Assembly (NCBI GenBank): GCA_025024175.1
Contig: QCXZ01000003.1
Coordinates: 57,306,023 to 57,370,022 of the forward strand
Direction of reading: 5' to 3'
DNA: 64,000 bases
Source of the DNA: Rhyzopertha dominica
Taxonomy: Eukaryota; Arthropoda; Insecta; Coleoptera; Bostrichidae
Part shown: positions 57,836 through 64,000 of the stretch, one piece after another
How the letters are laid out: every line of letters begins with the position of its first letter
Numbering within the stretch: the first letter of the stretch is position 1
Notes under the pieces: generated by a model
What the model was told of the DNA's origin: nothing
The model's input: only the letters and a program-made list of their open reading frames with translations
Database searches by the model: none
Position numbers and translations under genes: made by a program

Positions 57836-58679
57836 ATATTAAATTTGTTTTATCTTACCAACAAATTAACTTTTAGGCCTGCTACTTAAGATCGTGCTAC
57901 AAATTATGCGTTATGTGTTTTTTGGAGTATTCCCCAATTTGTTAAAAAATGCGCCATTGTTTGCAAGACTCAACGGATCAGATTCGTTGATGGCTCGTTG
58001 GATACGTCATGGCTTAACCATGGTCATCATGTACTTTTTTACTTTAAATAAAATTATATAGGTACATCTCAACGATACAAGGAAAATCTTAAAGTCTCTT
58101 TCGAAGAAAGGCTTTTATATCTTGTTTTTTATTTAGATACCTACTCTTTTCGCCAATAAAGGTTTGAAAAATTTACCCTTTATAAGAAAACCATGAATGT
58201 CTGAAAGAGTGCTATAAAAAATTTACAAGATTTAGAAAAAACCTTTGCTTATGCAGGCTGACAAAGAAAATTAAGTGATACTGGAAAAATCGGACTATTC
58301 TGAAAGGGTGGATGTTCTTTTCCAAAACTATCTCGGAACCCACTGCCAAAACTAATTAAATAAATATTATATTAAACGTTGAAAACTGATCCATTTTTCT
58401 CTACGTGGATTGAATCTTGAATTAATTCTTGTAAAATAACTTCACTATGTTCATTTTATATTCTTGACAGTGTCATAATTTTTTTCTGTAATTTATAATA
58501 ATGGTACCGACGATGGCATATTAGCCGTAAGGGCTTTACCTAATAAATGTATTATGGATTTAACTTGGTGAAGTTGTTTTACAAGAATTAGATATTATAT
58601 CAGTGCCAAAAGCTTATTACATTTCATTGAAAAAAGTACATAAATTACATGTTTTAAACCCATCGATGATTAAGTGTAT

Positions 58680-60107
58680 TGTGACGCCTTTTTCGTTGAG
58701 CGGCGGAACGGGCCTTCGGAACGGAGGGCGGACGGTCGGACGGTTACGTAATGAGCGGCACGGTAGTGACGTAAGCACTAAGCTAGGCGTCAAAACGGTT
58801 TCTCGGGCGCCAGTTTTTTATTATACTGAGGTATGCTCCTCAGATTCCTGTGCACTACCCCCCTTAGCACACAGACCAGGGCAGCTACAGTGGAGACCGG
58901 CACTCCAGGGAACAACCCTCGAGGGTGAATGCCGTAAGCTGAAAGAAAGGTGTTACCGGGGTGCGGTGGTGCTGAGCAGAAAGAAAAACCAACAAGAACC
59001 TATAAACACAGTTTATTACTTTTCAACAATAATTTATTACACATGCAACAAAGGCGTCTATACTAAATTATGTAACGGCCCCCCTCACCTGCGGTGCCTA
59101 GCCAAGGAAAATTACGGTTATGCAATACGGTGATATGAAAACGGTCTACGGTTATTACGGTTACGGTACAAGTAACGGTGCGGTGGTTGTGAAGAAAAAG
59201 CGGTGCAAGCGGTAACCAAACTGAGTGAGCGTGTTATATCTGGTGACGCAGGTGGGTTATGTTCTCAGACAGGGTTATGTGTTGGTTGGCGGAGTAGGTG
59301 AGGAACGGACGGAGGCGTAACAGTCTACAGTCGATGTCGGGTGTCGGTAATAACGGTTGGTGACGTAAGAAAGCCGTTCACGAGGTATGGGCCGCCTACA
59401 AACCTAGCATGCGGCAAACACCAAGTGGACAACTCTCCCTGTCTGCCACGGGCGAACCGCCTACAAATCTAGCATGTGGCGCACCCACAACAGACGGTCC
59501 CCTTAGTCGGTGTCAGTAAAGAACGGTGGATGACGTAAGAAAGCTATTCANGAGGTACGGGCCGCCTACAAACCTAGCATGCGGCAAATACCAAGCGGAC
59601 AGCTCTCCCTGTCTGCCACGGGCGAACCGCCTACAAATCTAGCATGCGGCGCACCCACAACAGACGGTCTCCACGNTCGGGGTCGGTTGGTGACGTAAGA
59701 AAATTACTCACGAGGTACGAGCCGCCTACAAATCTAGTATGCGGCAAATACCAAGCGGGCAATTCTCCCTGTCTACTGCGAGCGAACCGCTTACAAAGCA
59801 AGTATGCAGCACGCTCCACAGTCGGTGAGGGTGGGATATCAGGGATCGGTTATAGATAGGAAGGCCACCACAATACAAGTGCTAAGCCTAGAGCTCACTC
59901 ACCTGGTCTCTCGTTGATATACACCACAACACGGCGTGCCGAGAACTGACTGAACACGGAAAACCGGCATGCTTTATCCGCGACAGTCGGACTGATTAGC
60001 GGGAGAATTTGATGGCAGATGTTCTCAGTGCCACCTACGCGGGCTTTTAGTGAAAAGACGGACGCGGATCGAAACTTGGCTGAGGCCAGGTTTGTAACTT
60101 CGTTACA
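58680..60107. repeat. GC-rich repeat block with TGACGTAA-bearing tandem units
   Basis: A GC-rich island between AT-rich flanks. It contains three tandem units beginning TGACGTAAGAAA at 59361, 59531 and 59691 (periods 170 and 160 bp). Each is built from two related halves, CCGCCTACAAACCTAGCATG and CCGCCTACAAATCTAGCATG. The part from 59071 to 60107 starts TGTAACGG and ends CGTTACA, as an LTR might, but 4- or 5-bp flanks do not match. The 176-codon frame at 58603-59133 spans AT-rich and GC-rich parts, resembles nothing and is not accepted as a gene. Possibly a promoter-bearing terminal region of a retroelement. Confidence 0.6.
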
Positions 60108-60779
60108 TTATGTACATTCCTAAAGTCAATGGAACAGATCAGTAGTTGAAATCAGAGGAGGGATCTATTGTTAAACAGAAACGTAATTATGTATATAACT
60201 GTATACAGAGTGTAAAAAGTATGAAGACAGTTCGAAAAAATCTAGCGAGTGTTGAACAAAAATGCTTGGACAGATCAGTTTTTATCTTTTGATGCAGGTT
60301 TTATCTAATGTATAGTTGATTTATGTATTCAGTTGTTTGTAAGATATAATGTAATTTGCGATTCTGTAAAGTTGCAGCCACAACTTTTTTAGAAGGAATC
60401 GATAGAATTTCCTGTTCTAAATAAGATGATAGCCCATACATGGGGAGGTTCTATTTGAAAGGAAAACAGTAAAGTTTGGTTTTACGTCTAGAAAAAGTGG
60501 GGACCCTGTATATTCCACAATCTTTATTTATCTTTTAAAATTCTTTATAATAGGGGAGTTAATAGAGCATTGAATAGTATTTATAGGTTATCGTTGTATT
60601 GAGTAAGTTCTATTCTATCGATTTCTATTAAAAAAAATCTATTACGTCAAACATCATAGACATTTCAATAGGTAATATATAAGTTATTCTCATGTTAGGT
60701 AATTTTCTTAAAAGGTAATGATAATAGGCATTTACCTATACCACAGCGTTTTTGTTTAAAACTCACCAGTATTTTTTTA
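60108..60779. other. No recognisable feature
   Basis: AT-rich, non-coding. Confidence 0.45.
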
Positions 60780-60809
60780 ACAACTGGGTTTATATTTTGT
60801 CAAACCATT

Positions 60810-60939
60810 TCGATACTTCTATACTTTTAGACACATTCGATACGTCGATACTTTTGAATACTTTCGATACTTCGATACCACGGCAATATGGTATCGATAT
60901 TCGATACCGCCGTAGGTATCGATACTTTGCCCAGCCCTA
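60810..60939. mobile_element. Solo terminus of the TATCGA-rich hAT-like family
   Basis: Arrays of TTCGATACTT/GGTATCGATA end in TTGCCCAGCCCTA at 60939, the same end as the element at 13523-15418. The other end was not found, so this is a fragment. Confidence 0.55.
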
Positions 60940-60945
60940 GTTGAA

Positions 60946-62140
60946 ACTTGTAGTTTCTGATGTTTCCACAGAACGAGAACGAGAATTCATCCTTCTTATT
61001 ATGTTTCTCACAAAAGCTTTTCACCTTTTATTCTTTTTAAAATGACATCATGGCGCATAAAGGCACATAATATCAAGCGGACTTAATATTTTCCTTTAAC
61101 CGGAGGTCAACAATACTAAGTCACTTGTTACAGTTTACCCCCGACTTTGCTTGCGACACCAAATACATGAAAATCGAAAATTTGTGACGTCATACAGTTG
61201 ACCTCTGAGGTACAGATATGTAAAACTTGTGCATAATACAACAGTTATTTCCCCCCAAGACACATGACGAAAAGACATAAGCATGAGCATTCCAAATCAA
61301 CGAACCTATTTAAATAAAATGTATGTATCCGGTTAATATAACTGATTTGTAGCCTACGTGCGTAATAAATATAGCTTGCGGACTCCTTTAAATTGCCTTT
61401 TCGATGTATTAGAATCGACAGGTTTAATGTGCACGCAGTTTGATATCCAGCGCCAGCTTTCTGGGCTGTGTTAACTGATCGTCGCATTTTAAGCCCCACT
61501 GTCGCCTCATCAGTGTTAAACATGCGGTATTAATCATTAATTGCAACCTATATATTAAGTATTGCACTTTACACGCGTAATTATAACAGTTATGCATGAG
61601 CGACATATTCGTGCCGGACTACTCAATCAGATGAGCAATTAAAGGTGCGGAATGGCGTCTTCTGTCGCTGAGTTAATGATCTAGAACTGCGGTGCCAGTG
61701 GTAAGGGATCGAGCAACAAATCACTGGGAAACGATCGAATGGAGAGTTCCACTACTTACCTCTGCCGTGCCATAATAATTAATCGCGGAAGTACTGATGC
61801 ACTCTGTTTTGGAAAGCCGGCTGCCGACTACATATGTTATGCCTCGAGTTGTGTCAGCTAAATCCGTAATGTATTAATAGTGTTTTGTGCAATGGTGCTA
61901 GTTTAGAATCTAGTAATGCATAATATAGATAATTTATTGATATTGATGTGGTATATTAAACTTCTGGCATGCTTCAATTTGACGCAATTTGTTCAGCAAC
62001 ATATAAGGATTGCTGCAGCGGAGCTTTGCTAATTTTAACAAGAAGATTTTCTGAATAGCTTAGCTCAAGTACAATGAGGCAATACAGTGCATTCACGAAA
62101 AGGTAGTTTTTTTTAGTTGTAATTTAATAAATATATTTAA
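60946..62140. other. No recognisable gene
   Basis: Moderately AT-rich. A 92-codon minus-strand frame at 61523-61245 lacks family motifs. Confidence 0.45.
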
Positions 62141-62144
62141 TGTA

Positions 62145-63240
62145 CATGCTCCCATTTTGACTTGTAAGGTCACAAGAAAAGCTCATTGGCTTAGTGATAA
62201 TCTACGATTCATGATGCGGGTGAGGGATCAGGCCTTGCAAAGATCTAAAAGAGTTCGGATACCCAGTAGTTGGGAATACTACAAATGTGTTAGCTGGTCT
62301 CTGCTGTTAACCGAGAAAAAAGTAAATCTAATGTACAAGATTTCAACAACTCTGATGAGCGGTGGTATTTTTAAGGAACTACAAAGTTTGGGTGTTAAAT
62401 TCAAAACGAGAAACAATAAACCCCAGGGCTTATTTACTGCAGATGACCTTAATAATTCCATTAAGGACTTTACTCCATCAGAAAAATTAACTAAATTATA
62501 CTACAACACCAGATTGCAAAATGTTTACAGTATATTTGAATTTGTATTTGTTAATGAAGGTCAAATAATGAATGTTATACAGAAGCTTAATGATAATGTT
62601 AGTAGTTATGACCAAATAACTTCGAATATGCTTATTATTACTCATATGGTTTGTGTTGGTAGTGGTATATTTCCAGATGCATTGAAGATTTCCCTTTTTA
62701 AACCACAAGCCAAACTACCCGTTACCAAGGAGCTTAAAAAATATGTGAAAAGTTATTTCAGAGCTACTAAGTGCCTATTTAGAAAAATATAACATACTCT
62801 CACAACAACAATCTGGATTTCGAAAAAGTTACAGCTGCATTACTGCCTTATTAAGCATAACAGATGATATCTTCTTAACTCTTGACGATAACAGATTAGT
62901 GCTTTTAATAAAGCATCCGATACTGTTAATTATCAGTTATACTTTTTGCTATTTTGGAACATATTGGTATTGGGCGATTATTTTTACAATTTCAAAGTTA
63001 TTTGTCTAATAGACTTCAGTATGTTAATTTAGATAGTAATTCATCTTCTTACGGTAGTTTGGCTTGTGGCGTCCCTTAAGTCTCTGTGTTAGGATCTATA
63101 CTGTTTACCATATATGTATTTATTTGTAATAACCAATAATATAAAATATTGCAGCTCTCACTTCTATGCTGATGACAGTCAGTTTTTCTATGCTGCCCGA
63201 TCACATGCTTTGCTTCTAACTCCTGATCAAAAATGATACT
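62145..63240 (+). pseudogene. LINE (Jockey/CR1-like) pre-RT and RT fragment
   Basis: The open frame 62157-62792 gives the region between endonuclease and RT: KAHWLSDNLRFMMRVRDQAL, LMSGGIFKELQSLG, VIQKLNDNVSSYDQITSNML and IFPDALKISLFKPQAKLP. After a frameshift near 62760: NILSQQQSGFRKSYSCITAL, the RT entry motif, then ITDDIFLTLDDNRLVLL where the catalytic AFDT block has decayed. SLACGVP-stop follows, and finally SHFYADDSQFFYAA (63150-63195), the catalytic YADD. It breaks off soon after. It is truncated at both ends. Confidence 0.8.
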
Positions 63241-64000
63241 GTTTGGCAAAACGGTTAATTCTATCACGCGAGATTCAATTATGCGTTGTTCCAATATCTG
63301 CTTAGGATAGGAGGCTTGAATTTGTGTTTTCTGCAAAAACCTTGGAACTTGTGCTTAATTACAAGTTGCACTTTATTCAACATGTGCATTCACATTACAA
63401 ACACACTTTGCCCAAAACATATTGCTAAAGTAAGCATAGATATTAAAAGCACACAGACGATAAGCCTGCCAAAAAGCTACAATTTAGGAAAATCATTTCG
63501 GTCAGTTATTAAGTATCTATGTTTGTAAGACTCAGTGAAAAAAAAATATATTTTTTCTGATTGACGATACTTTAGGTCGAAGAATCTCCAAGCCGTGCCT
63601 AGAAAGGTTGTGAACATGGTTCATGACAAGTTGATAAGCTTCCAAAATGAAGGCTAAGTTTAGGTCCAGTTAAAATGGTGAAAAGATTTTACTTTTTTTC
63701 TGTAGAAACGTAAGATTTTTGCTTGACAGCCCAGATTCTTCAAAAGCCAGAACTTCCTTCGCCCCTCATTATTCCAGTTACGTGGAAAAACCAGCAACCT
63801 GCTACAAGACGGGTCATACACCCCCACTTCTGATGACCCTATTGTAAATTGAAAAAAAAAAACTCAAAGGAATCTAGAAATTGCTCGAGATATCGTAAAA
63901 ATGTAGCTCCCAAGGAATCGATACCCATCGTCTACACGATCTGTCAAAAATTAAAAAGAAATAAATTCTATATATAATTGCTAAGTTTTTGGTACTACAT
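63241..64000. other. No recognisable gene
   Basis: AT-rich. The 80-codon frame at 63286-63528 could be a far-decayed continuation of the LINE, but no motif supports it. Confidence 0.4.

Larger units (their letters stand above)
55510..58679. other. No recognisable gene; GC-richer block and an inverted repeat
   Basis: Contains the GC-richer unique block 55920-56250 and the inverted-repeat pair listed at 56725-57835. A mariner-terminus-like GGGACACCCTGTA occurs at about 55535-55550 without a partner. Three ambiguous bases at 55596-55609. Confidence 0.45.

Noticed and set aside
58603..59133. 176-codon open frame
   Set aside because: It spans an AT-rich and a GC-rich repeat segment, has no family motif, and composition alone explains the lack of stops.
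1..64000. CRISPR arrays, operons, ribosome binding sites, prophage or rRNA
   Set aside because: Nothing prokaryotic is present. The only tandem repeats are the microsatellite, the hammerhead units and the GC-rich block.

Overview
This is a 64-kb stretch of AT-rich eukaryotic DNA, almost certainly from an arthropod and probably an insect. The evidence is the repeat content: insect-type mariner/Tc1 transposases, hAT-like elements with 8-bp target duplications, Penelope-like elements (PLEs), non-LTR retrotransposon fragments, tRNA-derived SINEs and a THAP-domain DNA transposon. The species cannot be named from the sequence. No intact host protein-coding gene is recognisable. The window reads as intergenic or long-intron DNA filled with old and nested mobile elements. 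Nothing prokaryotic and no CRISPR array is present.

Layout: 2.9-5.5 kb, a hammerhead-ribozyme element, then two decayed mariner-type transposases. 6.2-10.3 kb, two GC-richer unique blocks. 10.9-12.4 kb, a LINE reverse-transcriptase fragment, a PLE-like hairpin and a hAT-like MITE. 13.5-15.4 kb, a three-level nest: hAT-like element, second hAT-like element, hammerhead element. 16.3-17.7 kb, a mariner-family element with 55-bp terminal inverted repeats (TIRs). 22.9-24.2 kb, a microsatellite, a tandem array of hammerhead units and a PLE-like hairpin. 25.9-26.3 kb, a probable LTR. 27.8-31.2 kb, a hAT-like element, a Tc1 element and a SINE. 33.7-34.8 kb, a decayed transposon-type ORF and a tRNA-Thr-like sequence. 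36.6-38.7 kb, a hammerhead element and a 1.1-kb THAP transposon. 45.4-47.9 kb, a LINE 3' half, a SINE and a decayed PLE. 50.0-51.8 kb, a PLE composite with two GIY-YIG endonuclease copies. 52.9-53.9 kb, LINE fragments. 54.5-55.5 kb, a long inverted repeat. 58.7-60.1 kb, a GC-rich tandem-repeat block. 62.1-63.2 kb, a LINE pre-RT/RT fragment.

The main find is a family of small non-autonomous elements of about 0.25-0.39 kb per copy (units about 320-350 bp when in tandem). They carry a type I hammerhead self-cleaving ribozyme with a complete core (CTGATGA, GCTG/CAGC stem II, GAAA, cleavage after ATC). Compensatory changes in stem I separate the copies. Three solitary copies are each bounded by perfect 13-bp target-site duplications, end 3' just after the ribozyme, and begin with an inverted (snap-back) 5' segment of variable length. 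The PLE composite at 50.0-51.8 kb has a 13-bp duplication of the same length (12/13 identical) and also has inverted terminal segments. I infer that the hammerhead units are retrozyme-like passengers mobilised by a PLE reverse transcriptase/GIY-YIG endonuclease. Several other PLE-like terminal repeats share a hammerhead-resembling motif: YTGA, a few bases, a 3-6-bp stem, then GAAAC.
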